From positions 96,281-160,280 of the forward strand of contig CBDBHZ010000005.1 in the NCBI GenBank assembly GCA_965205905.1: DNA of 64,000 nucleotides. Direction: 5' to 3'. Positions 38,999 to 48,467 of the stretch are shown here, in pieces. Numbering within the stretch: the first letter of the stretch is position 1; each line of letters opens with the position of its first letter. Both the position numbers and the translations under genes were made by a program. This stretch comes from JAHZMA01 sp965205905 (lineage in GTDB: Bacteria; Pseudomonadota; Alphaproteobacteria; JABAAW01; JAHZMA01). The notes under the pieces were generated by a model, which was not told the DNA's origin, ran no database searches, and saw only the letters and a list, made by a program, of their open reading frames with translations.

Positions 38999-40300
38999 AT
39001 GTTTTTTGCCGAACCCATAAGGCGATTTTTAATCCGTTTTGGATTGCACCAGCGCATCTATTTGATTGGTTTGCTTGCGATGCTATTGGGCATGGGCACC
39101 ATTATGGTTGGTATATGGCTAGGGGTGCAGGCACACCCTGCCTCACAACCCGCTTTGTTAGACATTATACAGGCAAGTGGTGCTTATATTCTGTATAGCT
39201 TTATGCTTGCGTTTTTTATCATCATTCTATTTTTACGCGTTGCGGGCTTAACCATATCAATCCCCATCGTTAAAATGACTGATGCGATGAAATTACTTAT
39301 CAAAGGCGACGATGTTGATGTATCAGTGATTGCGAAAAAAGGGCAAATTGGCGATATGGTGCGTGCCATCAATGATTTTAAGGTTAAAATAGATGAGCAT
39401 AGTCAATTATCATCCGAGAAAGAGTTGCGCGATATCAAAGATAATGAACGTTTTGACGCAGTCCATCAATTAGCAACAGATTTTAGAGATGAGATTGCAG
39501 AATTACTACAGGAAATGAACGCAGATGCCGCTGATATGGAAGAGATGAATAGCTCATTACTGGGCGCGGCGCAAGAAACTTTTGAATATTCAGGCGAGAT
39601 TGCTGATGTAACGCAAAGTGCCACTGATGATGTTCAAAAAGTAGCGGCGGCGACGGGTGAAATGTCAATATCAGTGCATGAGATTAGTGTGCAAATGCAA
39701 GATTCGCTTTCTACCGTGCAAATTGCGGCAAAGGCAGTGCAGGAAACCGATGTGGTTGTTAAAAATATGTCACAATCATCAGACCAAATTGGCGATATTG
39801 TGTCACTGATTAACGATATTGCGGGGCAAACCAACTTGCTGGCACTTAATGCCACGATTGAGGCGGCGCGTGCGGGTGAAGCAGGTAAAGGCTTCGCCGT
39901 AGTTGCGAACGAGGTTAAAAATCTTGCCAGTCAAACCACCAAAGCAACCGAAGATATTGGCGCGCAAATCACTGCAATTCGTGAGATTGCTGGGAAATCG
40001 GTTGAAGCGATGAATATCGTCCATAAGGAAATTACCGGTATCAATGATATTATTGCGTCGGTCTCAGCCGCGATTGAGGAGCAATCAGTTACGACATCTG
40101 AGATTAATCAGGCGAGTAGTAGTGCCTCTAACCGTACCACAAATGCAAGCGAGCGGGTGAAAGTTATTGCCGACCATGCCAGAACAACATTTGAATTTTC
40201 CGAAAAAATGGATGGTTCGGTTGATAGAACCAATAAAACTATCGAAAAATTGCGGGTAAAAATGCAAGCCTTTGTTGATGGCTTGATGAAATTGGCTTAA
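38999..40300 (+). CDS. Methyl-accepting chemotaxis protein with minimal periplasmic loop
   Basis: The ATG at 38999 is preceded by GAGGAG. An in-frame ATG at 38987 overlaps that site. The 433-residue protein has two spans (residues about 20-43 and 58-83) separated by only a dozen residues, then a HAMP region and a long signalling coiled coil. The conserved hairpin tip is INDIAGQTNLLALNATIEAARAGEAGKGFAVVANEVKNLA. With almost no periplasmic domain it may sense an intracellular, membrane or energy cue. Its 3' end overlaps the convergent membrane gene by 4 bases. Confidence 0.9.
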   Translation: MFFAEPIRRFLIRFGLHQRIYLIGLLAMLLGMGTIMVGIWLGVQAHPASQPALLDIIQASGAYILYSFMLAFFIIILFLRVAGLTISIPIVKMTDAMKLLIKGDDVDVSVIAKKGQIGDMVRAINDFKVKIDEHSQLSSEKELRDIKDNERFDAVHQLATDFRDEIAELLQEMNADAADMEEMNSSLLGAAQETFEYSGEIADVTQSATDDVQKVAAATGEMSISVHEISVQMQDSLSTVQIAAKAVQETDVVVKNMSQSSDQIGDIVSLINDIAGQTNLLALNATIEAARAGEAGKGFAVVANEVKNLASQTTKATEDIGAQITAIREIAGKSVEAMNIVHKEITGINDIIASVSAAIEEQSVTTSEINQASSSASNRTTNASERVKVIADHARTTFEFSEKMDGSVDRTNKTIEKLRVKMQAFVDGLMKLA

Positions 40301-40785
40301 TTTTTGTTCTTCAGAAAATCATAATCATTCTCAAGGTCAGAATTTAAGCGGCCTTTCACCTTATTGCCCCATTCCGAAATAAGATATGTTTGCCGTTCTT
40401 TAAGAAGGGTTTCTTTACGGTCTAGCCAAAATTCAGTCCAAACACGAATAATATAGGGCAAAACACGAAAAATAATTAACCCCAATATCGATAAGCCTAT
40501 GGGATAAAACCAGTTAATTGGGTCGCCCAGTATGATACGCAAATCGCTGAATGTGCCATAAGTATCAAGCGAGTAACCAATGGCATGTGCCACCCCCACA
40601 ACATTCAAGCTACCAATTGCTTTGGCTTTGGTATATTGAACATCTTTATCATAATAGACAAGAAATACGGTCGGCAATAACATAAAGCTGAAGAATAATA
40701 ATGATGGCAGATAAATAATACTAATCAACACCACGCAGATTGCTAGTGATAGAATCGCACTTTCTTGTTGTGATAATTTTCGCAT
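40297..40785 (-). CDS. Membrane protein of unknown function
   Basis: This 162-residue protein has three predicted spans (residues about 12-42 as two, 90-112) and a charged C-terminal tail. No family is recognised. It starts 9 bases after the end of the pseudokinase gene on the same strand, so the two are probably co-expressed and may act together at the membrane. Confidence 0.6.
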   Translation of the reverse strand: MRKLSQQESAILSLAICVVLISIIYLPSLLFFSFMLLPTVFLVYYDKDVQYTKAKAIGSLNVVGVAHAIGYSLDTYGTFSDLRIILGDPINWFYPIGLSILGLIIFRVLPYIIRVWTEFWLDRKETLLKERQTYLISEWGNKVKGRLNSDLENDYDFLKNKN

Positions 40786-40794
40786 ATAATTTCC

Positions 40795-42942
40795 TTAAAA
40801 AACTAGCATTAACACGCCAAAAGCTGAAATGGCAAAACAGAGTAATAATGCGTAATGATTGGAACGTGTTGTAATATCATTATTGATATGCTCTTTATCG
40901 CGTTCTAATTCATTGAGTTCATGGGCATTATTGCCAAATTCGTTTAACGCATCGTAATAATTGCTATGGTCGTTTGATAGTAATTTGGGGTCTTCAATCA
41001 CATCCAACAATTTTGATAACCGTCCAATTTCAGAGGTATTCTGCAACCTTTGGCGCAAGCGTGTTTGCAAATTGATATTGTTATAAGTCAACACCGCAGG
41101 TTCTAGTAAATTACAGGCATGACGGCATAATTCAGGAAAAGGACGTTTGTTGAATTCTTCTTGCAGTAACGAGAGCAACAAGACTTGCGCTTTGCCAGTA
41201 TCGGATGACATTGGCTCGGTAGAAGCACGAATAATATTGGCAATATTGCGTCTAAAGCGATTACCGACATAGCTAATCAGATGCCTATCCATCACGAATT
41301 GATATTCTTTAGGGTCATGTTGGCTTAATTTTTTATTGAGCGCGCCTAAAAATGTGCCCAAATCAAACACAAACTGCTTCTCAAATAATGGGGATAAGCA
41401 AGGCAAATCAGGGTAAAGCACATAAAGCAAACGTTCGAAACCAAATTCCAATCTTTCTAGCGAAATGGCTTGACGCGCCAGTGCCATCTCTTGAATGGTT
41501 GAATTATAGACGGTAGAGCGATTCTTTTGATTGATATACCAATAATTAATCAGCTCCACATTAATCAAAGCACGAATAAGGTTCATTTCGGCTGAATGAG
41601 GGCTGTTAAAATAATGGGCGTAAAGATGCCCGAAGCCTGTAATGGTGAAGCGCAAATTTTGAAACATGATGGGTGAATAAGGGTTCATCAAAAACAGCAT
41701 TTTAGCAAACGCAACATGCAGGTTAAAATCATATTTGCTGGCAACTCCGCCTGAAGAATTGACATGGTTTTGCAATTCACGAATCGTATTGCTGGCACTT
41801 TCATCAGCAATGCCATGCCTTATCCATACTGGAATATCGGGGTTGATAGTTTGCTCTACCGCCTCATCCCAATTATGGGCGAATACAGCCGCCAATTCTG
41901 GTGCAGAATTATAGCTATTATGCTGATAATGGAAGTTGATTTTTGAACGCGCTTTGATTGTGCGCGCTTTTTTATCAGTATTTCTGCCACCTAACCAGCC
42001 ATAAATTTGCTCTAACCCCCAGCGGTCATTTGGACTATCGGCAAGCAAACCGCGCAAGGGCTCGGTAATGTTTTGGGCAATATTCATGCCTTCGGTTAAG
42101 GCGTTATAACTGCCCAGATTTAATTTGCGGCGGATAATCTCTTCATCCGTCATATGCACCATCGGCACTGCGCCCCGCATCAGGCAAACCATCATCACCC
42201 CTAGCGCATAAATATCGTTACTAGATATTTCTTTGCCACGATAAGGGCGTTCTGCCATGCCAGCGGTAATTGTTTCAAACACTGTATGTTGCATGGTGCC
42301 GGGCGGGTCAGAAAGGCACTGCCCTAACAGATAATCGCGCCTTGTGCCGCCAACATCAATAAACAGATTGGTAGGCGAGAAAGCGCGATAGGTAATGCCT
42401 TGCGTGTGCATTTCGTTGATACAAGGCAGCATTGGTTGCAAGAAACGTTGCACAGATGCCCCCGCCGTTTGCGGCTGAAACTGGGCATTAATATGCGGAA
42501 TCAGTGGTTCTCCTCTGGGCAAATTGAATAAAATTGCTGGAAATTGCACACCATTGACATCGGTAACCAAATCCCACCCTAACGGCAACAACAGATTTTG
42601 TGATTTCATGGCTTGAAACTGTGTGATTTGGCTAAGGCGTGGTGGATTATTAGATGATGAAACCGTTACAAAATAATCATCATCACTATCAATTTGCTTG
42701 GTAACACGAAAGGCAAGCGCATAATCAGTTTTGAAAGCGGGCAAGGTCTCACTGAAATCGATTCGAAACCCGCCACCAAAAATATCAGCATTAGGTGTCT
42801 TGCCCGCATCAAATACAGGCATAACAATTTCTTTTGCAGTTTTGGTTTTTTTAGCGGCGGTCGTCTCACGCAACGACCCCGCACCCGGGCCATCAACCTC
42901 AACTGCTTTATTTTTTACATCGCCATCGTTTGGTAGTTTCAT
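40795..42942 (-). CDS. Tail-anchored protein-kinase-like protein (predicted pseudokinase)
   Basis: This 715-residue protein has a kinase-like domain at residues about 70-320. The catalytic loop reads GITYRAFSPTNLFID (183-196) where active kinases have H-R-D. The DFG position reads LGQ. The helix-F motif SNDIYALGVMM (241-251) and a late DRW are conserved. Loss of both catalytic and metal-binding Asp points to a pseudokinase. A long helical region follows, ending in a single C-terminal span (YALLLCFAISAFGVLMLVF). It is linked to the small membrane gene 40297-40785. Role is unknown, perhaps scaffolding. Confidence 0.7.
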   Translation of the reverse strand: MKLPNDGDVKNKAVEVDGPGAGSLRETTAAKKTKTAKEIVMPVFDAGKTPNADIFGGGFRIDFSETLPAFKTDYALAFRVTKQIDSDDDYFVTVSSSNNPPRLSQITQFQAMKSQNLLLPLGWDLVTDVNGVQFPAILFNLPRGEPLIPHINAQFQPQTAGASVQRFLQPMLPCINEMHTQGITYRAFSPTNLFIDVGGTRRDYLLGQCLSDPPGTMQHTVFETITAGMAERPYRGKEISSNDIYALGVMMVCLMRGAVPMVHMTDEEIIRRKLNLGSYNALTEGMNIAQNITEPLRGLLADSPNDRWGLEQIYGWLGGRNTDKKARTIKARSKINFHYQHNSYNSAPELAAVFAHNWDEAVEQTINPDIPVWIRHGIADESASNTIRELQNHVNSSGGVASKYDFNLHVAFAKMLFLMNPYSPIMFQNLRFTITGFGHLYAHYFNSPHSAEMNLIRALINVELINYWYINQKNRSTVYNSTIQEMALARQAISLERLEFGFERLLYVLYPDLPCLSPLFEKQFVFDLGTFLGALNKKLSQHDPKEYQFVMDRHLISYVGNRFRRNIANIIRASTEPMSSDTGKAQVLLLSLLQEEFNKRPFPELCRHACNLLEPAVLTYNNINLQTRLRQRLQNTSEIGRLSKLLDVIEDPKLLSNDHSNYYDALNEFGNNAHELNELERDKEHINNDITTRSNHYALLLCFAISAFGVLMLVF

Positions 42943-43235
42943 ATTTGTTCAGCCATACTGATTGCATCTATCAGTTGCTTTTTTGTTTTGTGCCAGCCGC
43001 CAGACTTTAAGGTTTGATGCATTTATATTTATCGCTATCTTGCCAAAAAAAAACAGTAAACTCAAATATTTTATTGCATTATCCAAGTTTTTTAACTGTT
43101 TTCCTCAATTTTTATGATTATTATCATTTTTATGACATTTTATGGTGTAAATCCTCATCAATATCTTGCATTTATCGATAAAAAAAGTGATGATTGCGCT
43201 GATGATAAAAACAACAATAATATTGGGGTATATTG

Positions 43236-44351
43236 ATGGATAAAGAAAAAGCATTAGATGTTGCATTAAGCCAGATTGAGAAGAATTTTGGCAAGGGTGC
43301 GATTATGAATCTCGCCAGTGATAACAAGCCAGTTGATATAGAATCGGTTTCTTCGGGTTCGCTAGGGCTTGATATTGCGCTAGGCATTGGCGGTTTTCCG
43401 CGTGGGCGTGTGGTTGAAATTTACGGGCCTGAAAGTTCGGGTAAAACCACGCTTGCCTTGCATGTGATTGCCGAAGCGCAGAAAACGGGCGGTAAGGCGG
43501 CATTTATTGATGCCGAACATGCGCTTGATGCGGGCTATGCTCAGAAATTGGGCGTCAAAATTGATGAATTGTTAGTGGCACAGCCCGATACGGGCGAACA
43601 ATCGCTAGAAATTGTTGATACTTTGGTGCGTTCGGGCGCGATTGATGTGTTGGTGGTCGATTCGGTGGCGGCTTTGGTGCCGAAAGCCGAATTAGAAGGC
43701 GATATGGGTGATAGCCATATGGGCTTACATGCAAGGCTGATGAGTCAGGCATTGCGGAAATTAACGGCTTCCATCTCGCGTTCCAAATGTATGGTGATTT
43801 TCATCAATCAGATTCGCATGAAAATCGGCGCGATGACTTATGGCTCGCCCGAAACCACTACGGGTGGCAATGCGCTTAAATTTTACGCATCGGTGCGGAT
43901 TGATATTAGGCGGATTGGGCAGATTAAAGATAAAGACCTTACCGTTGGCAATACCACACGGGCGAAAGTTGTCAAAAACAAGGTTGCGCCACCATTTCGG
44001 CAGGTGGAATTTGATATTATGTATGGCAAAGGCATTTCTAAATTGGGTGAAATTCTTGATTTGGCGGTCAGTGCGAATCTGGTTGAAAAAGCGGGCGCAT
44101 GGTATTCTTATGGTGAGCAACGGATAGGGCAGGGCAGAGAGAATGCCAAAGTGTTTTTAGAAAACAACCCAACTGTGGCGCAAGAAATTGAAAAGAAAGT
44201 GTTACAAAATGCGGGCGTGTTATCCGAAGTGATGCTTGAGGGCGAGAATATCAGCAGCGATGCGCCCGAAGCGGCAAGTGATTCGCAACCAGCAACTGAA
44301 GCAACACCACCACCGCCAGAATCAGAGCCGAATCAGCCAGAATTAAAATAG
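43236..44351 (+). CDS. recA: Recombinase RecA
   Basis: This 371-residue protein is intact, with Walker A GPESSGKTT, the MAW/L1 segment, L2 loop and NKVAPPFRQVEFDI. A Pro/Glu-rich acidic tail follows. The ATG at 43236 is preferred over the adjacent TTG at 43233. RecA catalyses strand exchange and triggers the SOS response. No alphaproteobacterial LexA box (GTTC or GAAC direct repeat) was found in the 290 bases upstream. A strong hairpin follows. Confidence 0.98.
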   Translation: MDKEKALDVALSQIEKNFGKGAIMNLASDNKPVDIESVSSGSLGLDIALGIGGFPRGRVVEIYGPESSGKTTLALHVIAEAQKTGGKAAFIDAEHALDAGYAQKLGVKIDELLVAQPDTGEQSLEIVDTLVRSGAIDVLVVDSVAALVPKAELEGDMGDSHMGLHARLMSQALRKLTASISRSKCMVIFINQIRMKIGAMTYGSPETTTGGNALKFYASVRIDIRRIGQIKDKDLTVGNTTRAKVVKNKVAPPFRQVEFDIMYGKGISKLGEILDLAVSANLVEKAGAWYSYGEQRIGQGRENAKVFLENNPTVAQEIEKKVLQNAGVLSEVMLEGENISSDAPEAASDSQPATEATPPPPESEPNQPELK

Positions 44352-44366
44352 CCAGAATCGAATAAG

Positions 44367-44391
44367 AGGGTGGCGATATACGCGCCACCCT
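44367..44391 (+). terminator. Terminator hairpin after recA
   Basis: A 9-bp GC-rich stem AGGGTGGCG/CGCCACCCT (44367-44375/44383-44391) has a 7-base loop, between the convergent recA and toxin genes. Flanking T and A tracts are short, so termination may be bidirectional and moderate. Confidence 0.6.
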
Positions 44392-44404
44392 TATACTGCA
44401 AAAA

Positions 44405-44668
44405 TTATGTTACTTCTAAATACTTTAAGATAAAGGTGTTTTTTTCTTCTGTTGATTTTGTATAGCAAACTTCAATATCACCAGATGTGATAACATGATA
44501 TGTTTGGTCGCGAACAATCGGTATTCCCGGCAATTTATTATCGCATTGTTGTAGTAGTTTTACTAATATCTCAATAGCGTTATCTAATTTTTCAGTAGAA
44601 CAACCATTTGCGATTGCTTTTTCATATGCATTAATAAAGGAACGATGTTCAGTGATAACATTGTTCAT
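44405..44668 (-). CDS. Putative toxin paired with the second Panacea-like antitoxin
   Basis: This 87-residue protein has its ATG overlapping the antitoxin stop (TAATG). Its C-terminal half (VRDQTYHVITSGDIEVCYTKS) loosely recalls the late strands of ParE/RelE-like toxins, but the match is weak and no catalytic residue can be named. Assignment as toxin rests on size, overlap and the Panacea-like partner. Confidence 0.45.
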   Translation of the reverse strand: MNNVITEHRSFINAYEKAIANGCSTEKLDNAIEILVKLLQQCDNKLPGIPIVRDQTYHVITSGDIEVCYTKSTEEKNTFILKYLEVT

Positions 44669-45243
44669 TAAGCTACTTTTTTGTTGCTATCTTGCTCTAT
44701 CCATTGCATCATTTTATCACTTGGTTGCATATCGTCTTCATCCCATAAAACAGTTTCAATGGGGATATAGCTGCCATTAGAAAAATTATGCCAGCAATTT
44801 TTATGAGATAATTCACTCACTTCATTTGCAGATATTTGTTCAACGATTACTTGCGCGATTTCGTCTAGCAATTCAAGCTGTTTTGAGTTAATAAAATCTA
44901 AGATATTATCAGGCTTTTTATAGCAATTATATTTTGTTTGCTTAAAACTATTAGGGCCAATAGTGGATACTGATAGTATATTATCATCCTCAAGCTCTTT
45001 TATAACATTGTAAAAATCGGGTATCATTGGGCCACGCGGTTGCCGCCAATAATGCGATATTGATGTGGCACTTTCGCCATTTTCAATGAACCAATATTTA
45101 TCGAAAAACCAAAATATTTTATTTAATTTAATTGCGCCTAAACCGCCATTGCTATTATAATGTTCACATACATATTGGATGATAAGTTTTAGTTTTTGCT
45201 TGTCAGCTATATATTGGTTAATGTTGGTCGTATTTTTAGCCAT
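44668..45243 (-). CDS. Panacea-like (DUF4065) antitoxin
   Basis: This 191-residue protein has the Panacea core pattern GAIKLNKIFWFFDKYWFIENG followed by the GP motif in RQPRGPMIPDFYNVIKELE. These correspond to KxxKLxY and KKGPV in the antitoxin at 15625. The two antitoxins are otherwise quite different. It is upstream of and overlaps its presumed toxin, with the antitoxin first in the operon. Confidence 0.65.
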   Translation of the reverse strand: MAKNTTNINQYIADKQKLKLIIQYVCEHYNSNGGLGAIKLNKIFWFFDKYWFIENGESATSISHYWRQPRGPMIPDFYNVIKELEDDNILSVSTIGPNSFKQTKYNCYKKPDNILDFINSKQLELLDEIAQVIVEQISANEVSELSHKNCWHNFSNGSYIPIETVLWDEDDMQPSDKMMQWIEQDSNKKVA

Positions 45244-45318
45244 AGTATCTTCTCCTGCACTATTTGTTATTCCAGTTTATCATATTATTGCTTGATTGCA
45301 AGTGGAAACTTTGCTTCT

Positions 45319-45342
45319 GCGACACGCACCCCCCTTGATATA
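45319..45342. repeat. Left inverted arm beside the TbpB-like lipoprotein gene
   Basis: GCGACACGCACCCCCCTTGA followed by TATA ends exactly where the lipoprotein stop codon begins (45343). It is the complement of TATATCAAGGGGG at 48391-48403 and matches arms of the dispersed repeat elsewhere. Confidence 0.65.
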
Positions 45343-48336
45343 TTACTGCTTCTCTGCCCCAAAGTATCCCACATATCCTGCTTCGTTGTTGGTTAGGCTG
45401 AATGTGCCGCCGAATTCGGTAGCGGCGTCAGTGCCAGTGCCGTAAAATTTGGCATTGGCTGTGCCGTGTAATTCCGTGCCGTCATCGGTGCGGAAATCCT
45501 TATCCGCACCAGCGGTTTTGATTGTGCCTGTTACCGAATTGATGGGGGTATGTGTGCCGTCACGCTCATAGCTTAATGTGCCAGTGAAGTTAAGGTGGTC
45601 ATATTTAATATTTGTACCACCCGCACAATCAGCAAGGCTACATGTTTCACTGCTGGTTAGGTCGACTGTGCGGTCGCCAAAATCAACATTGGCAGTGATG
45701 GCAAAGTGAGTATCACTATTGACATACTGTGTGGCAAAACTATTTTTATCATGATACTGCCCTTGCCCCTCACCTTTAAATGTTGCACCGCTAGCAGTAG
45801 GAATATCAGTGCCTAGCGTTTCAAAACCAACCATGCCAAAGCCATAACTTTTATCAGAAACATTAGTTGGAATTGCTTGCCAAAAAAGCCTTGCCATATA
45901 ATTTGGCACAAAACCGAATCTAGTCATATCCTTATCGAGGAATAAACGATTCCCTATATTATTTTGATCAGCAGGAACGCCATTAATAGTAGGAACGCTA
46001 GCATCAATAGAATTTGGACTACTCCCAGTAGAAATACTTTCATATTTTTTATCAGCAACATACAGAATAAAGCCCGCACCAGCAAAATCGCCATCACTTT
46101 CATAACTAAATCGGACAATGCCACCCGATATTTTTTCATTGGTGATACTGTTATCAGTGGCATTTTTGGTGATTTGGACAATGGAAGCTATTTTCATTGT
46201 GTAATTTGATGTGCTATTGCGACTGGTATCATTAAAGCCTGTTAATTCAAAGGCGGGGTCAGTGGGCGGTGGCACAGAAGCACCGTTAATCGTGGTATCA
46301 GTGCCTCTTGCGGTTTCAATGATGGTGTAATTATCACCGAGTTCGCTACCAAACACGCCATAATATTGATAATTATCAGCGTTACTCATTGCAAAACTGC
46401 CTGCCAACTCATCACCATCTGCGCCATAGAAACGCGCATCGGCAATTCCTTTATAGCTTGTGTCTGTATCGGTGGTTTTAACATCACCGCTAATGATGTT
46501 GCTATTTGCTTCATAGTTTAAATCAGCTATAAAATTAAGCTGATAGTTCTGACTGTCAGCCATGTTGCATTTACGACTATTACCAGAATGTAGCTCAAAG
46601 TCACAAGTATCGGTGCTTGCTAATGTTATGTTATAATTATTAAAATCAATATTGGCACTGAGATTAAAATAGCGGTTGGTGCGGTTGCCGTCTTTATCAG
46701 TATGATAACCGAGCCCTCCGCCCGTAAACACAGTTTTGCCTGCATTGATGAGTTGATTTGCTTTACTTTCAACCCCTGCAACCATCATGCCTGCAATATC
46801 ATATGTTGCATCGATGAGATTGTCATCATCTGTGCCAACCTTGCTAATCGCCCAATCAATATAAGCGAAGTTAGTAGATTCATAACCGAAGATTGTGGTA
46901 TCTGCATTAAGCCATCGCAGATTAAGCGTGGCACTATCAGCATCATCAGGCGCGCCATCTATGTCGATATTTTGAACACTATTATTACTTCCATGGGCAG
47001 TGGTTGTATAAGGTTTGCTATTATCAAGATAAAGACTGACTGCTGAAATGTTAGCAAAATCATTAAAAGTGATTGATGCGGCGGCATTCGACAACCGTGT
47101 GATATTATTGCTTGGAGTCCTATCACCATCATTCAGGCTTGCAATCGCATTGGTGCGGGCATAATCTGTTCTTATATCGCCAAACACAGCAAGTGCATTC
47201 ATGTTAATAATTGAGCTTGTTCCAGAAATACCTTTGTAATAAGCATCATTAATCGATGGATAGGCTTCAGTTTCACCTGCATCTGTATCAATATTCGGCA
47301 CGATAAATCCATCGGGGCGTGTTGCAGGAATCGCCTCATCAATATTTTCATGAAAAGCCCGCGAATTTGATAAATCAATGCCGTCTCTATCCGCACCAAA
47401 CACGCCATAATAGCTATTATTGGCATCGGCTAGCGCAAATGTGCCGCCAAATTCCCATGCATTATTGCCATAAAACCGTGCATCTAGCTTGCCCGCAAGA
47501 CTGCCTGCGATAATATCAGTGCTGATATGATTATCCGCAAAATTTACAATCGGCGCAGTGAAATCAAGTTCCGCACGGTCAGTATTATCAGCATTTTTGG
47601 TATCAGTCGCGCTGAAAGCTACCGTTTTATTGCTGAAATTTACATCAGCTTTGGCAGTGAATGTTGTATCATAATTGGTTTGCTTGCTATCACGATACTT
47701 ACCCTTGCCCATGCCCGTAAATTCAATATCAGTGCTGATAGTGGGGAATCTTTGCGCGTCAAAACCCGCAAGCATCATGCCGTTCATATCGGTATCAGCC
47801 CATTCAACCGTTACCATGTAATTGGCAGTGAAGCCGAAGAGAGTGTTATCCACAGAAATCGTATTATATTCCTTATCAGCGTATGCCGTAACGCCCGACA
47901 TCGCGCCATTTTCATCGAATCGAAGCGTAACCGCAGGCATGTAGCTTTGGTTAAATCTAGGCGAGATGATACGCGATAATTGCGTTTGATTGGTTTTATT
48001 GCTATGAATCACCGCAAAGCCTTGCAGGGTTACATTAAGCGCACCATCGGTTTTTGCTTTGGCGGTAAGGGCAGAGAATGAAGCGTTATTGGCATCAATA
48101 TTCGCGGTTGCAGGCGTGGTGCTAACCGTGCCGAAAATGCCAAGCGGATTGACAATATGGGTATCGGAGGTTGTGCCATTTCCACCATCAGTGCCGTCAG
48201 TGCCATTCGCGCCGATGCCATCATTGCCATTACTGCCGTTTGCGCCCGTTGCACCATTACGGCCATTACTGCCATCAGAGCCAGAACAAGCGGTTAATGT
48301 GAGGGATAATAACAGTGAGATGATTAAGTTACGCAT
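45343..48336 (-). CDS. Surface lipoprotein with collagen-like linker and three TbpB-like barrels
   Basis: This 997-residue protein has a lipoprotein signal with lipobox LTAC (Cys 17). About 38 Gly-x-y-like residues follow (GSNGRNGATGANGSNGNDG...), a collagen-like linker. Three tandem repeats of about 320 residues come next, each closing with a TbpB-type barrel motif: ARFYGNNAWEFGGTFALA...YYGVFG, ARFYGADGDELAGSFAM...YYGVFG, and KFYGTG...EFGGTFSL...GYFGAEKQ. Such barrels occur in Slam-exported surface receptors (TbpB, HpuA, fHbp). The ligand is unknown. A paralogue lies broken at 31377-34718. The gene is bracketed by inverted repeat arms. Confidence 0.75.
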   Translation of the reverse strand: MRNLIISLLLSLTLTACSGSDGSNGRNGATGANGSNGNDGIGANGTDGTDGGNGTTSDTHIVNPLGIFGTVSTTPATANIDANNASFSALTAKAKTDGALNVTLQGFAVIHSNKTNQTQLSRIISPRFNQSYMPAVTLRFDENGAMSGVTAYADKEYNTISVDNTLFGFTANYMVTVEWADTDMNGMMLAGFDAQRFPTISTDIEFTGMGKGKYRDSKQTNYDTTFTAKADVNFSNKTVAFSATDTKNADNTDRAELDFTAPIVNFADNHISTDIIAGSLAGKLDARFYGNNAWEFGGTFALADANNSYYGVFGADRDGIDLSNSRAFHENIDEAIPATRPDGFIVPNIDTDAGETEAYPSINDAYYKGISGTSSIINMNALAVFGDIRTDYARTNAIASLNDGDRTPSNNITRLSNAAASITFNDFANISAVSLYLDNSKPYTTTAHGSNNSVQNIDIDGAPDDADSATLNLRWLNADTTIFGYESTNFAYIDWAISKVGTDDDNLIDATYDIAGMMVAGVESKANQLINAGKTVFTGGGLGYHTDKDGNRTNRYFNLSANIDFNNYNITLASTDTCDFELHSGNSRKCNMADSQNYQLNFIADLNYEANSNIISGDVKTTDTDTSYKGIADARFYGADGDELAGSFAMSNADNYQYYGVFGSELGDNYTIIETARGTDTTINGASVPPPTDPAFELTGFNDTSRNSTSNYTMKIASIVQITKNATDNSITNEKISGGIVRFSYESDGDFAGAGFILYVADKKYESISTGSSPNSIDASVPTINGVPADQNNIGNRLFLDKDMTRFGFVPNYMARLFWQAIPTNVSDKSYGFGMVGFETLGTDIPTASGATFKGEGQGQYHDKNSFATQYVNSDTHFAITANVDFGDRTVDLTSSETCSLADCAGGTNIKYDHLNFTGTLSYERDGTHTPINSVTGTIKTAGADKDFRTDDGTELHGTANAKFYGTGTDAATEFGGTFSLTNNEAGYVGYFGAEKQ

Positions 48337-48390
48337 GGGGCTTCTCCTTATGGGTGATAGATAGAGTTCAGTATAGGATTTTTGGCTTTA

Positions 48391-48408
48391 TATATCAAGG
48401 GGGAGTCG
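48391..48408. repeat. Right inverted arm beside the TbpB-like lipoprotein gene
   Basis: TATATCAAGGGGGAGTCG lies 54 bases upstream of the lipoprotein start. Its first 13 bases are the exact complement of those at 45330-45342, and the rest is partly conserved. Confidence 0.6.
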
Positions 48409-48467
48409 TTAACATCCGCTAGAATTGCCACTTGTTACAATGTTAGCGGATGTTACGAGGATTTCAC

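Noticed and set aside
42943..43235. LexA operator upstream of recA
   Set aside because: A single GTTC is present but without the second half at the alphaproteobacterial spacing.
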